From Myxococcus stipitatus (GTDB lineage Bacteria; Myxococcota; Myxococcia; Myxococcales; Myxococcaceae): a stretch of 64,000 nucleotides of DNA. The position numbers were made by a program, and so were the translations under genes. Of the stretch, positions 33,835-42,008 are shown piece by piece (position 1 is the stretch's first letter; every line of letters begins with the position of its first letter). Where the stretch lies: assembly GCF_037414475.1 (NCBI RefSeq), contig NZ_CP147913.1, forward strand, positions 1,302,001 to 1,366,000, read 5' to 3'. Under the pieces are notes generated by a model. That model worked only from the letters and a program-made list of their open reading frames with translations. It did not search any database and had not been told where the DNA came from.

Positions 33835-34272
33835 TCAGGCCCCCAGGTCGCTCAGGTCGAAGGCCGCGGCATCGCCGACGCCCGACAGCGTGTAGAGGTC
33901 CTTGAGGTTCGCATGGAAGTGCCGGGGGTCGAGCCGGAACAGGCGGAAGTCCTGTCCCTGCCGCGAGAAGTCGACGCCCCCCATCTTGAGCGTCCGCTGC
34001 TTCTTGCCGCGCGAGTCGTAGTACCGCCCTCCAGAGAAGGTCTGCACCGTGGAGGGCTCGAGCAGGGTGAAGGTCTGGAAAATCCACTCCCGCTGTGCCT
34101 GGCCGATGAACCAGCGAATCTCCCGGAGCTTGTCGAGATGCAGACACGGGTCACCCCGCTTGAGCACGCGCGGTGATTCCAACCACTCGTTCAAGGTCAG
34201 GAACGGCATCGCCTCGTTGCAGTTGTTTTGATAGAGATAATAGACATACGAACCACTCACCTCCCCAGGCAC
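33835..34272 (-). CDS. Uncharacterised small protein, partner of the upstream overlapping gene
   Basis: A 145-residue soluble protein without recognisable family. Features include EIRWFIGQAQREWIFQTFTL, a basic turn YYDSRGKKQRTLKMG, and an FRLFRLDPRHFHANLKDLY segment. It starts 16 bases before the end of the upstream small gene. The first ~20 codons lie in an unusually AT-rich patch (about 34210-34260). An internal Met at 34209 is an alternative start, in which case the AT-rich patch with TATTAT on this strand would be promoter DNA. Local base composition unlike the surroundings suggests recent acquisition or a regulatory insertion. Function unknown. Confidence 0.55.
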   Translation of the reverse strand: MPGEVSGSYVYYLYQNNCNEAMPFLTLNEWLESPRVLKRGDPCLHLDKLREIRWFIGQAQREWIFQTFTLLEPSTVQTFSGGRYYDSRGKKQRTLKMGGVDFSRQGQDFRLFRLDPRHFHANLKDLYTLSGVGDAAAFDLSDLGA

Positions 34273-34460
34273 ATCTCATCGAGTGACTGGCGCGGATTCT
34301 CGGGCGCCTCCCCCGACCTGGCGAGCGCAGCCGATACGCCCAGGGCATACAAGGCGTTGAGCTGAGTGAACCGCTTCTCCCTGCAACTGGCGTCCTCGAC
34401 GAGCTTGCGCACCCACGTATCCAGGTCCACCGCGTTCCTCCTGACGGTTGGGCCCAGCAT
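34257..34460 (-). CDS. Uncharacterised 67-residue protein
   Basis: A short, mostly helical open frame (DLDTWVRKLVEDASCREKRF, LNALYALGVSAALARSG). No signal peptide, motif or family recognised. It overlaps the following 145-residue gene by 16 bases; together they might be a two-gene unit, or one gene broken by a frameshift near 34260. Upstream on the same strand is the M35 metalloprotease operon region. Confidence is limited because short open frames are common in DNA this rich in GC. Confidence 0.4.
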   Translation of the reverse strand: MLGPTVRRNAVDLDTWVRKLVEDASCREKRFTQLNALYALGVSAALARSGEAPENPRQSLDEMCLGR

Positions 34461-34587
34461 ACCCTGGAGACACTCGAGGCTCGCCTGTCTCAGGCCCCAG
34501 TGTGGAGGACTCGGGAGCCTGGAGGTCGGGAAGCAGGTGGCTCACGGCCCCCCGCTTCCCGTCACCTCGGGCCAGCCTCCCCATTCA

Positions 34588-35703
34588 CTACAGCGGCGGC
34601 GTGTTCTCCGCGAAGTACTCGTGACTGTCCGCGTTGTCTCGCGCCGCCGCCGGGTTGGAGCTCGCCAGGGCCTTGCACGCCGCCTGCCCGTAGGCATGGT
34701 CGTCCGTGTCCGCCACCACGGTGAAGTGACTCATCTCGTGAATCAGGGTGCCCGCCTTGGAGTCCGTGCCTGTCGGAGGCGCGGACCAGAAGGCGTTGCA
34801 CACGAAGATGCGGTACGGCCGGTTCTTGTACACATACGCATAGACGTTCTGGGTACATCCACAGTCGATGATGACCGGCTTCGTATCGAAGGCACTCTTG
34901 ATGGCATTGAAGTGCGAACGAATCGTGCTGTGAGCCCCCGCGGTCTGCGGCCCGAACCAGGTCGTGAAGCGGCGCCGCTGAGGAGGAGGCGGATACGCGT
35001 TGAGCCAGTTGACGGCGCTCGTGGACATGGACCTCGCGTTGTTGAACGCCTGGGTCGCCTGGGCGGTGCGCGTGGCGTTGCAGTTCGCGGTGGACAGCGC
35101 CAGGGAAGAGACCGTGCCGGCCCCATCCTCCACCACCGGCTCACGGAAGGGACGGCCCTCGACGAAGACACTCAGGCTGTCCGAGCGAAGCGCCGAGACA
35201 CCCTCGGCCTCCCCCGTGAAGTCCTGGACATCCGCGCCGTACCGAAGGCTGTAGTTGCCCGTGCGTGAGAAGTCATAGGCCGATGCCAGGTCCACCGTGT
35301 ACGAGACACTCTCGCCCGCGGAAAGGCTCAGGTAGTCACCCGCCTGCGGTGGAGCCCGCTTGTAGAGCCGGCCCTGATACTCCACCGGCTCGCCGTCCAC
35401 CGTCACCACGAACAGGTCCGCCTCGATGCCATCCACGGGCGTTTGCCATTTCAACAAACGCACCGTGTCGTGGGTGACGTTGGTGAGCGTCACCGTCACA
35501 CGCACGTCCTCGCTCGCGGACAGCAATTGGCTCGGAACGGACAACTTCACCGTCACATCTCCGGCGGTGGTGTCTTTCGCCGTCGCCCCCTCGACAGGAA
35601 CCTCGCCCACCCGCTCGTCGGGCAAGCCACAGGCCCCCATCAGCAAGGCACTGGCAACGACACCCATCCACCCATTGATGCGGCCGCGTGAACTGAACTT
35701 CAT
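34588..35703 (-). CDS. M35 (deuterolysin-type) zinc metalloprotease lipoprotein
   Basis: A 371-residue lipoprotein: signal ending in lipobox LMGAC, then a Thr/Val-rich immunoglobulin-like N-terminal domain (VTVTLTNVTHDTVRLLKW). The C-terminal catalytic domain is an aspzincin: HEMSH gives H322, E323 and H326, and the GTxDxxYG-type motif (DTDDHAYG) gives the third ligand D335. This is typical of M35 peptidases such as peptidyl-Lys metalloendopeptidase. Several Cys suggest disulfides. A good Shine-Dalgarno AAGGAAG precedes ATG 35703. The 5' leader contains an 11-bp inverted repeat. Likely a secreted protease for predation or nutrient release. Confidence 0.92.
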   Translation of the reverse strand: MKFSSRGRINGWMGVVASALLMGACGLPDERVGEVPVEGATAKDTTAGDVTVKLSVPSQLLSASEDVRVTVTLTNVTHDTVRLLKWQTPVDGIEADLFVVTVDGEPVEYQGRLYKRAPPQAGDYLSLSAGESVSYTVDLASAYDFSRTGNYSLRYGADVQDFTGEAEGVSALRSDSLSVFVEGRPFREPVVEDGAGTVSSLALSTANCNATRTAQATQAFNNARSMSTSAVNWLNAYPPPPQRRRFTTWFGPQTAGAHSTIRSHFNAIKSAFDTKPVIIDCGCTQNVYAYVYKNRPYRIFVCNAFWSAPPTGTDSKAGTLIHEMSHFTVVADTDDHAYGQAACKALASSNPAAARDNADSHEYFAENTPPL

Positions 35704-35717
35704 GTCGAACTTCCTTT

Positions 35718-35782
35718 CGAGGAATGCTTCGACTTCTCTGACGCTCGCCTGGAATCGAGACAAGCAATTCGAGCATTCCTCG
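35718..35782. promoter_or_regulatory. Long-spaced inverted repeat upstream of the M35 protease gene
   Basis: CGAGGAATGCT (35718-35728) is repeated in inverted form as AGCATTCCTCG (35772-35782), perfect 11-bp arms 43 bases apart. One arm lies just behind the ribosome site of the protease gene. It could be an operator for looping or an mRNA leader structure. No regulator is evident nearby. Confidence 0.45.
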
Positions 35783-35802
35783 CAAGCAAGCCGACTAGAA
35801 GC

Positions 35803-37281
35803 TCACAGTCGGAACACGAGGATGTCCTTGTCCCCCGGGCTCATCCAGACGATGGCGTCGAGAACAGGAAAGTAGATGGCCCGGCGGCGCGCGATGCCGC
35901 TTTGAAGCGCGGGAGCCGCATTGGCGAAGGTCTTCGGCCGCAGCGTTGCGGGCGAGGTCTTCAGGTCGAGCTCCAGCCAGGCCATGCCTGTGTTGAGCTT
36001 CGTGTAGACCCAGTAGACGTCCTCGGACGGCACGTAGACCATGCCATGGCCATCCGTGGCGCGGCTGGTGTCGGGGAACGAGGCGAGCGACAGGCCCCCC
36101 TCGTAGTTCCACGTCGACCCTTGCGACAGGACCGAGTGGGTCGCCACGCTGTAGCGCTGCCAACGGCCGGGGGAGGCATAGTTCCCGGAGCTGTTCTGCG
36201 GCGTGAAGATGGTCACGATATCCCCATGCTGCGTGTAGGCGCCGCCACTCCAATCCCAGCTGCCCCAGGTCGAGCGCGGGGCGAGCCAGGTATTGGTGCG
36301 CAAGTCATAATCCGCGGCGAAGGGGCCACTGGAGCCGCAGGAGCCGATGACGAGCTTCGACTCCTTGTCGAGCACCGCGATGACCTCCTCGGTGAGCGCC
36401 GTATCGTCACCATTGGCGCGCGGGTGCGACTTGAGGGTCCACTGGTGGGTCGCGAGCGAGTACCGCCACAGCCGGCGGCACGCGACGACCAGCTCATTGC
36501 TCTCCGGGACGTAGATGAAGCCATCGTAGACGTGCCGCGCCGTGGGGTTGCCCATGGGGTTGCTCGCGGTGCGGTCCCAGAAAATCTCGTCGTAGTACCA
36601 GCGGTCGCGCTGCGCCCACGTGCCCGCGGCGACTTCGGCGTTGTAGGCCGCGCGCGACTCGGGGCAGCCGGCGAAGGTGCCGGACTCGCGATACGCCTTG
36701 CTCCAGAGGTTGGTATCGCTCGGCATGTGCTCAATCGACCAGCGCATGGAGTCGAGGTCGAAGCGATAGATGCCGTTGTTGCTCGAGTCGCCGTGCCCAC
36801 CGCCGTGACGCCACAGCCGCCGTCCAGCAAGGTCGAAGGCCGGCGCGTTCCAGGCCTCCGTGACACCGTTCCATCCCTGACTGCCGTAGTCCCGCCACCC
36901 GGGGATGGCGGCCTGCACCTGCGCGCCGAGCGCCTGGAGCTTCGTATCCGAGACACTCACCCACCGGCCGCGAGGCACCAGCGCCCAGCTCGCCGCGTTC
37001 ACCCGGCCATCGGTGTCGCGCCCCGGCGTCCACACGTCATTGCTGAAGCTGCCCGTCTGCGTGCCTTGCCCCCAGCCTGGAGAGACACCGGCATCACGAA
37101 CGCCCGCGTCGGCGGACGAGCCCGCGTCGGCAGTCCCCGCGTCGCGGCCACCCGCGTCGGGGACTTCTTCACCCGCGTCGGGCAGCTCTTCACCTGCGTC
37201 GTTGGAAGACCCTGCCCCGGCCGGAGAACTCGACCCCGCACAACCCGAGAGAAGCAACAGCGCAAGCAGCCATCGTGTCAT
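35803..37281 (-). CDS. Kelch-like beta-propeller lipoprotein with Asp-Ala-Gly linker
   Basis: A 492-residue lipoprotein (MTRWLLALLLLSGC, lipobox LLSGC). A low-complexity linker of DAG-containing repeats (about 30-75: GEELPDAGEEVPDAGGRDAG and similar) spaces it from the membrane. The rest is propeller-like: LWRHGGGHGDSSNNGIYRFD, DGFIYVPESNELVVACRRLW, and GHGMVYVPSEDVYWVYTKL resemble kelch/galactose-oxidase blades. No catalytic Cys-Tyr pair is obvious, so it is probably a binding protein. ATG 37281 is chosen for the signal peptide. It lies downstream of the putative outer-membrane protein gene on the same strand. Role unknown. Confidence 0.78.
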   Translation of the reverse strand: MTRWLLALLLLSGCAGSSSPAGAGSSNDAGEELPDAGEEVPDAGGRDAGTADAGSSADAGVRDAGVSPGWGQGTQTGSFSNDVWTPGRDTDGRVNAASWALVPRGRWVSVSDTKLQALGAQVQAAIPGWRDYGSQGWNGVTEAWNAPAFDLAGRRLWRHGGGHGDSSNNGIYRFDLDSMRWSIEHMPSDTNLWSKAYRESGTFAGCPESRAAYNAEVAAGTWAQRDRWYYDEIFWDRTASNPMGNPTARHVYDGFIYVPESNELVVACRRLWRYSLATHQWTLKSHPRANGDDTALTEEVIAVLDKESKLVIGSCGSSGPFAADYDLRTNTWLAPRSTWGSWDWSGGAYTQHGDIVTIFTPQNSSGNYASPGRWQRYSVATHSVLSQGSTWNYEGGLSLASFPDTSRATDGHGMVYVPSEDVYWVYTKLNTGMAWLELDLKTSPATLRPKTFANAAPALQSGIARRRAIYFPVLDAIVWMSPGDKDILVFRL

Positions 37282-37333
37282 GGCGCGAAGTGTAGAGCGG
37301 CTGACTGACACAGGAGAGAACAGGAAATCCTGC

Positions 37334-38113
37334 TCAGAAGTCCACGCCCATCCCGAGATAGAGCCCGAGGAGCCCACCCTCGCGAGCGTGCGCGGCGACC
37401 GCGCCGGCCCGGTCCAGGTAGATGCCTCGTCCTCCACCCCGAATCACCAGGGCCCCCAGATGTGCCGCGAGCCCCAACGTCCCATCGACCTGCCGATACG
37501 GCAGGGGAGTCCCCAGCACCCGGGCCTCCAGGTCCAGCGGCCCCCACATGCACGCCTCGAAGGAGAGCCCGCCCATGGGGCCCACCTGGTCCTTGTCTGG
37601 AGCCAGCAACGCTCCCGCCCCGGCCTCGAGCCGGAACCGGGCGAACTCGGAGACATGGAGCGCATACGAGACGCGAAGCTCCGCGAGCGTCAGGGCCGAG
37701 CCGACCTGCTTCTTCCAGGGAGCCGAGCGCAACACCCGCGCCGCCACGCCGACGCGGTGCAAGTCCATGCCCAGGAAGACATCCACGGCGCCGCCACCTC
37801 GTAACAACAGCACCTGCGCTCCCGTCCGGAACGTGTCGGGCGCGGCGTGGCGTGTTTCGGAGACCGCGCCTTCCGGCTCCGAAGCGGCCCTCGCGCGATG
37901 GGTCCCACTGTCTTGGAACGCGTGGACCAGCCCTTCCATGAGGGCCTCGACCACCGGCTGGAGGAGCTCGCCCAGCGCGCGATTGTCTTTCAAGACCGTG
38001 CGCGGGGCGTCCTCGGGATGAACCCCGTGCGCGGCAAACGCGGCCCCCGGCGATGCGGTGAGCAGACTGGCCAGCAACACCCCTTGCGAGACAGCTCGGG
38101 TCGTCAATGCCAT
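37334..38113 (-). CDS. Putative outer-membrane or periplasmic protein
   Basis: A 259-residue exported protein; signal peptide MALTTRAVSQGVLLASLLTA with cleavage near AFAAH (~27). The second half alternates polar and hydrophobic residues in short strands (GAVDVFLGMDLHRVGVAARV, FRLEAGAGALLAP, and LGLAAHLGALVIRGGG) and ends in GLYLGMGVDF, with the aromatic last residue typical of beta-barrel outer-membrane proteins. No family recognised. It is followed by the kelch-like lipoprotein gene 52 bases downstream and preceded by a methyltransferase gene on the same strand. A small barrel is inference. Confidence 0.65.
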   Translation of the reverse strand: MALTTRAVSQGVLLASLLTASPGAAFAAHGVHPEDAPRTVLKDNRALGELLQPVVEALMEGLVHAFQDSGTHRARAASEPEGAVSETRHAAPDTFRTGAQVLLLRGGGAVDVFLGMDLHRVGVAARVLRSAPWKKQVGSALTLAELRVSYALHVSEFARFRLEAGAGALLAPDKDQVGPMGGLSFEACMWGPLDLEARVLGTPLPYRQVDGTLGLAAHLGALVIRGGGRGIYLDRAGAVAAHAREGGLLGLYLGMGVDF

Positions 38114-38147
38114 GCCCCGGATCATACCGGGGAACGCCTCCGCGAGC

Positions 38148-38993
38148 TCAGTTGGCGTGGGCCACGACCAGGAGGCTGGAGCCCACGGGAATGGAGCGGC
38201 CGCCGCGAATCCAGGCCCGCTCCAACGCCAGGCCCCGGCGCAGCGCCGCCACGACAGGTCCACCTCCCACGCCGTGCTCCGCGCCCATCTGTTGACGGAC
38301 TGTCTCCTGTTTGCGCAACCCCAAGGCGCTCGGGAGAGTGCGCAGGAGGAAGAGCGGCAACGTCAGCGGCGCGAACAGGTAGGTCTGGAAGTCGACCGTG
38401 AAGCCCGTGCGCTCCAACAGCCCGCGCATCGCCGTACCGGTGTAGCGGCGGACATGTCCCGCGACGACGTCGTCCTCCGCCCAGAGCCAGCCGAACGCCG
38501 GAACCGTGAGGTACAGCCGCCCCCCTGGGATGAGCAACGAGCGCGCCCGCGCCAGCAGTCCCGCGTCGTCCGCCACGTGCTCGACGACATCGAAGAACCC
38601 GAGGGCCGGAAGCCGCGCGGCGGGAAAGCCCGCCTCCTCCAGCGTGGCGCAGATGACCGGAGACAACCCGCGAGCCCGGGCCTGCTTCGCCCCCGCCAGC
38701 CCAGGCTCGAGCACGACGGCCGGGAAGCCCGCGTCCACCAATCCCCGGGCGACATGTCCGTTGCCACCGCCGACATCGAGGATGGGCCCCTGGGGTGGAT
38801 AGGCTCGCACCGCGTCGGCGATACACTCACCTCGGTGCTGGAACCAGTAGGAGCCGTCCTCCACGCCCAGGCATGCCTCGTGGCCGTCCTCGGGAAAGGA
38901 CACCACGGACTGGCGATTCGAGACCCAGAGCCCCTCCTCCACCAACGAGAGCCCCGTGGCCAGCGCGACCAGCTCGTCGCCCGCGCCGCTCAT
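38148..38993 (-). CDS. SAM-dependent methyltransferase, class I
   Basis: A 281-residue enzyme with the SAM-binding motif ILDVGGGNGHVARGL at about 79-93, FFDVVEHV (motif II) and PGGRLYLTVPAF (motif III). This is the Methyltransf_11/23 type. It has a preceding segment (SNRQSVVSFPEDGHEACLGV) that resembles O-antigen/sugar or lipid-linked methyltransferases but gives no firm substrate. A hydrophobic helix LFLLRTLPSALGL near the end might touch the membrane. ATG 38993 is chosen from family length. It lies in the same direction as the SDR gene upstream (116-base gap). Confidence 0.85.
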   Translation of the reverse strand: MSGAGDELVALATGLSLVEEGLWVSNRQSVVSFPEDGHEACLGVEDGSYWFQHRGECIADAVRAYPPQGPILDVGGGNGHVARGLVDAGFPAVVLEPGLAGAKQARARGLSPVICATLEEAGFPAARLPALGFFDVVEHVADDAGLLARARSLLIPGGRLYLTVPAFGWLWAEDDVVAGHVRRYTGTAMRGLLERTGFTVDFQTYLFAPLTLPLFLLRTLPSALGLRKQETVRQQMGAEHGVGGGPVVAALRRGLALERAWIRGGRSIPVGSSLLVVAHAN

Positions 38994-39109
38994 GGAGTCA
39001 CCACCTTCCGCAACCGCGAGGGGGAGCCGAGGTCCGGACACCGCGCCGCCCAGCTCCCTGTCAGATTTCCGCGAGCCGATGTCATCTCCCCCTTGGGGTA
39101 GCACACATC

Positions 39110-40006
39110 TCAATCCAGGGGCATCTCCTCGCGAATCCACCGCGTCACCGAGTCATGGCGCGGGGCCCAGCCCAGCTCCCGCCTCGCCCGCTTGCCTCGG
39201 ACCCGGCTGTTCGAGCCGAAAGAGTAGCGCGCATGTCCCTCCCCCCATTCGCGCGAGGCCTCCGCCACCGTCCACGACCGCACCGGCCCCAGCCCCAACC
39301 TCGCCGCGATGGCCTCGCCAATCTCGGCATACGACGCCTCGCCGTTCTCCACGAAGTAGAAGGCTCCCGCCGGGGCCCGCTCCAAGGCCAGCGCGTAGAG
39401 CATCGTGACGTCGTCGATGTGGACGTTGGACCAGCGGTTGATGCCCTTCCCGACGATGCGCACCACCCCACTCTTCCGAGCCTGCGCCACGAGCGGTGGA
39501 ATCTGCACGCTGTCCCGGCTCAGCCCCTTGCCCGTGCCGTAGATCATCGTGTTGCACAGGACGATGCCTCGCGCCCCCTGGGCCGCGCGCACCCGGTTGT
39601 CGATGGCGTACCGCGCCTGCTTGTCGGGCTCGACGATGAACGGCGTGTCCTCATCGAAGATGTGGGGTGACAGCACATCCCCCTTCGCGTCGTCGCCAAT
39701 CACGCTGGAGCCGCTGGTGTGCAGCAGCGGCTTGCCCGACCCCTTCACCCCCTCCAGCAGCGCGTCGATGGCCGTCACATGGTCACTGCTGGCGGCATTG
39801 ATGACCCCCTCCGCGCGCCGAGCCTCCGCCGTGAGCAAGGCCGCGTCGTCCAGGTCGCCGAGCACCGGCTCGATGCCAAGCGCCGACAGCTTCCGGCCCT
39901 TGGCCTCGTCACGCACCAGTCCCCGAATCGCATGCCCCCGGGCCTTCAGGTCGACCGCCAACGAGCCACCGATGAAACCCGTGGCGCCAGTGATGAAGAG
40001 GTTCAT
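39110..40006 (-). CDS. NAD-dependent epimerase/dehydratase-like SDR (catalytic Lys missing)
   Basis: A 298-residue extended short-chain dehydrogenase. The Rossmann motif MNLFITGATGFIGGSLA is perfect. The active-site region reads RYAIDNRVRAA: the catalytic Tyr is present but the Lys of YxxxK is Asn. The following NTMIYGTGKG and NRWSNVHIDDVTMLYALAL are typical of the NAD(P)-binding nucleoside-diphosphate-sugar epimerase-like group. It may be an atypical enzyme using another base, or a binding/regulatory protein. ATG 40006 is chosen because the upstream frame extension lacks a good start and the GATGFIG motif must be near the N-terminus. Confidence 0.85.
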   Translation of the reverse strand: MNLFITGATGFIGGSLAVDLKARGHAIRGLVRDEAKGRKLSALGIEPVLGDLDDAALLTAEARRAEGVINAASSDHVTAIDALLEGVKGSGKPLLHTSGSSVIGDDAKGDVLSPHIFDEDTPFIVEPDKQARYAIDNRVRAAQGARGIVLCNTMIYGTGKGLSRDSVQIPPLVAQARKSGVVRIVGKGINRWSNVHIDDVTMLYALALERAPAGAFYFVENGEASYAEIGEAIAARLGLGPVRSWTVAEASREWGEGHARYSFGSNSRVRGKRARRELGWAPRHDSVTRWIREEMPLD

Positions 40007-40328
40007 TCGCGAGGCCTCCTGCAAGAGAAGGTGCCCCTGTTCGCATGGCTCCGGTGCGCGCGGCGCCTCCTCCGAGCATCGGGGCGGACCTCCAGCCCAG
40101 CAATGAACACCCGCCCCCACCGGGTGTGACCTCCGGGCAACAACACCCCGCACACCCCACGTCCCGGGCGCGCCCGCTGCCCCGCATGACCCGCGCGTCA
40201 TTCTTTCGCAAACAGCCGCTCCGGCATTGACTACCACCCTCCAGAATAGACAAACTCAATCAAATCCAGACACAACCAACCCTCACAGGACCGCCGGGGC
40301 CCTTTCGCCCCGACCAGAGGAGACGTGT
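40007..40328. other. Divergent intergenic region, no gene seen
   Basis: This region separates the divergent SDR and dockerin-like genes and should carry both promoters. A TTGACT at 40228-40233 resembles a -35 box for the rightward gene but no clear -10 follows at the right distance. A ribosome site GAGGAGA precedes ATG 40329. No hairpin or repeat of note. Confidence 0.4.
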
Positions 40329-41867
40329 ATGCAATGGCAGCCCCCGAAACTGTTGTCACGGTTCCTTTCCACGCTCGTCATCGCCGTGTGTCTGAGTCTG
40401 GGTTCAAGCGCCTCCGCGCAGGAGTACCAGCGGTTCGCGGGCAAGCTCTCCGACCGGGCCTCGTCGGTGGGACTTGCGGGAACCCTCACCGTCAATGGCG
40501 TCCGAAAGGAGACCAACGCCGACGGCGTGTTCGAACTCTATGTCCCCACGGCCACGAGGTATGTCGTGGACGCGGGACTCAAGGGCTATATCCCCACGTC
40601 GCTCATCTACACGGTGGTCCCCGAGTCCCTGGACGTGAAGCTCCAGCGGGCGGAGGTCTACTCCGTCAACCCGACGCAGAGCATCTCCGTCACCGACAGC
40701 CGGGGCACGCGCATCTCCATCCCCGCGGGCTCGCTGGTCGACGCCCAGGGACGTCCCGCTCCGTCGCCGCTCCAGCTCCAGATATACACGTATGACCTGC
40801 GCAATGATCAGCTCGTCGGGGACATGAGCGCCATCGACTCGAGCGGGCAGACCGTGACCCTCCTGAGCGTCGGCGCGCTCTCCGTGGAGTTCCGCGACGC
40901 CAACGGCGCCCTCTACAACCTGGCCGCCGGACGCACCGCGAGCATCAGCCTGCGCGCGGACCCGGGCAGCACGTACAGCGGCTCGGTGCCGCTCTGGTGG
41001 TACGACCAGGTCCGCGGTGTCTGGGTCGAGGAAGGCGCGGGCACGGTGACGGACGGAGTGGCCACCGGCCAGGTCTCTCACTTCACGGTGTGGAACTTCG
41101 ACGTCAAGCTGGCGCAGCCCGCCTGCATCAAGGTGATGTTCGACCCCGTGTACTTCTACACGCCCGCGCCGAACGGACTGGGCGCCACCGCCAACATCAC
41201 GATGAACCTCATCGGCTGGCCGCAGAGCCGCTCGGGCGTCGTCACGACTCCAGGCCCCCACGCGCTCTACAACCTGCCGCCCAACGCCAACGTGGAGATT
41301 CGGGTCAACGGCATTCCCTATGCCATCGTGAACACGGGGGCGTCGTGGGGCGGAACGGGAACGCCGCCCTTCCCCTATGACGCGTGCAACGGCAAGCTCC
41401 TCAACATCGCCGGCGCGCCCCGGACGGCGCTGCTGCGGGGCACGCTGCTGCGCCAGCACCGCACCCAGCATGGGGGCATCACCGTGGTCGTGAACAACGG
41501 CGGCACCCAGTTGGGCACGGTGGTGACGGACGCAACGGGCGCGTTCTCGCTGCAGGTGCCCGCGGGCGCCGTGTCGAGCGTGGCGGCGGGACGGCCTGGC
41601 TACCTGCCCCTTCAGCGCACCAGCTTCTCGCTGGCCCCCGGGGCGACGGTGGAGCTGCCCACGGTGACGCTCGCCGCCGGCAACACGGATGGGGACAACG
41701 ACATCGACTGGGCGGACATCACCGCCATCGGCCCCTACGTCACGACGCCGCCCACCGCCGTGAACTCGAGCGACCCGCGCGACGTCAACGGCAACGGCAT
41801 CATCGACTGGGATGACGTCTCCAAGGCCTCCGCCAACGGCGGCCTGATAGGCCCCAGGCCCTGGTAG
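40329..41867 (+). CDS. Secreted beta-domain protein with C-terminal dockerin-like calcium repeats
   Basis: A 512-residue exported protein; signal peptide ends near SSASAQE (~31). Residues ~40-100 resemble a carboxypeptidase-regulatory-like beta domain (GLAGTLTVNGVRKETNADG). Then follow SRGTRISIPAGSLVDAQG and related segments like ZU5-type extracellular domains, and another regulatory-like unit (GGITVVVNNGGTQLGTVVTD). The C-terminus has two loops, NTDGDNDIDWADITAIG and DVNGNGIIDWDDV, matching the paired EF-hand-like loops of type I dockerins. Dockerins bind cohesins; I see no cohesin in the window. Surface attachment by these loops is inference. Confidence 0.8.
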   Translation: MQWQPPKLLSRFLSTLVIAVCLSLGSSASAQEYQRFAGKLSDRASSVGLAGTLTVNGVRKETNADGVFELYVPTATRYVVDAGLKGYIPTSLIYTVVPESLDVKLQRAEVYSVNPTQSISVTDSRGTRISIPAGSLVDAQGRPAPSPLQLQIYTYDLRNDQLVGDMSAIDSSGQTVTLLSVGALSVEFRDANGALYNLAAGRTASISLRADPGSTYSGSVPLWWYDQVRGVWVEEGAGTVTDGVATGQVSHFTVWNFDVKLAQPACIKVMFDPVYFYTPAPNGLGATANITMNLIGWPQSRSGVVTTPGPHALYNLPPNANVEIRVNGIPYAIVNTGASWGGTGTPPFPYDACNGKLLNIAGAPRTALLRGTLLRQHRTQHGGITVVVNNGGTQLGTVVTDATGAFSLQVPAGAVSSVAAGRPGYLPLQRTSFSLAPGATVELPTVTLAAGNTDGDNDIDWADITAIGPYVTTPPTAVNSSDPRDVNGNGIIDWDDVSKASANGGLIGPRPW

Positions 41868-41874
41868 CAGCAGG

Positions 41875-41908
41875 ACGGCCTCGGGAGACCGCTGCCTCCC
41901 GGGGCCGT
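41875..41908 (+). terminator. Strong hairpin terminator
   Basis: The 13-bp arms ACGGCCTCGGGAG (41875-41887) and CTCCCGGGGCCGT (41896-41908) pair with a single wobble, loop of 8. It lies seven bases after the stop of the dockerin-like gene and is followed by TAACGCTTCTTC. Confidence 0.7.
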
Positions 41909-42008
41909 TAACGCTTCTTCACACAGGCGCAACGCCACCGTCAGCCGGGCCGAGCAGTCTGCCTCCCGCCTCACTGGAGCGCGAAGGTGCTCCCGACCCG
42001 AAAGAGAG

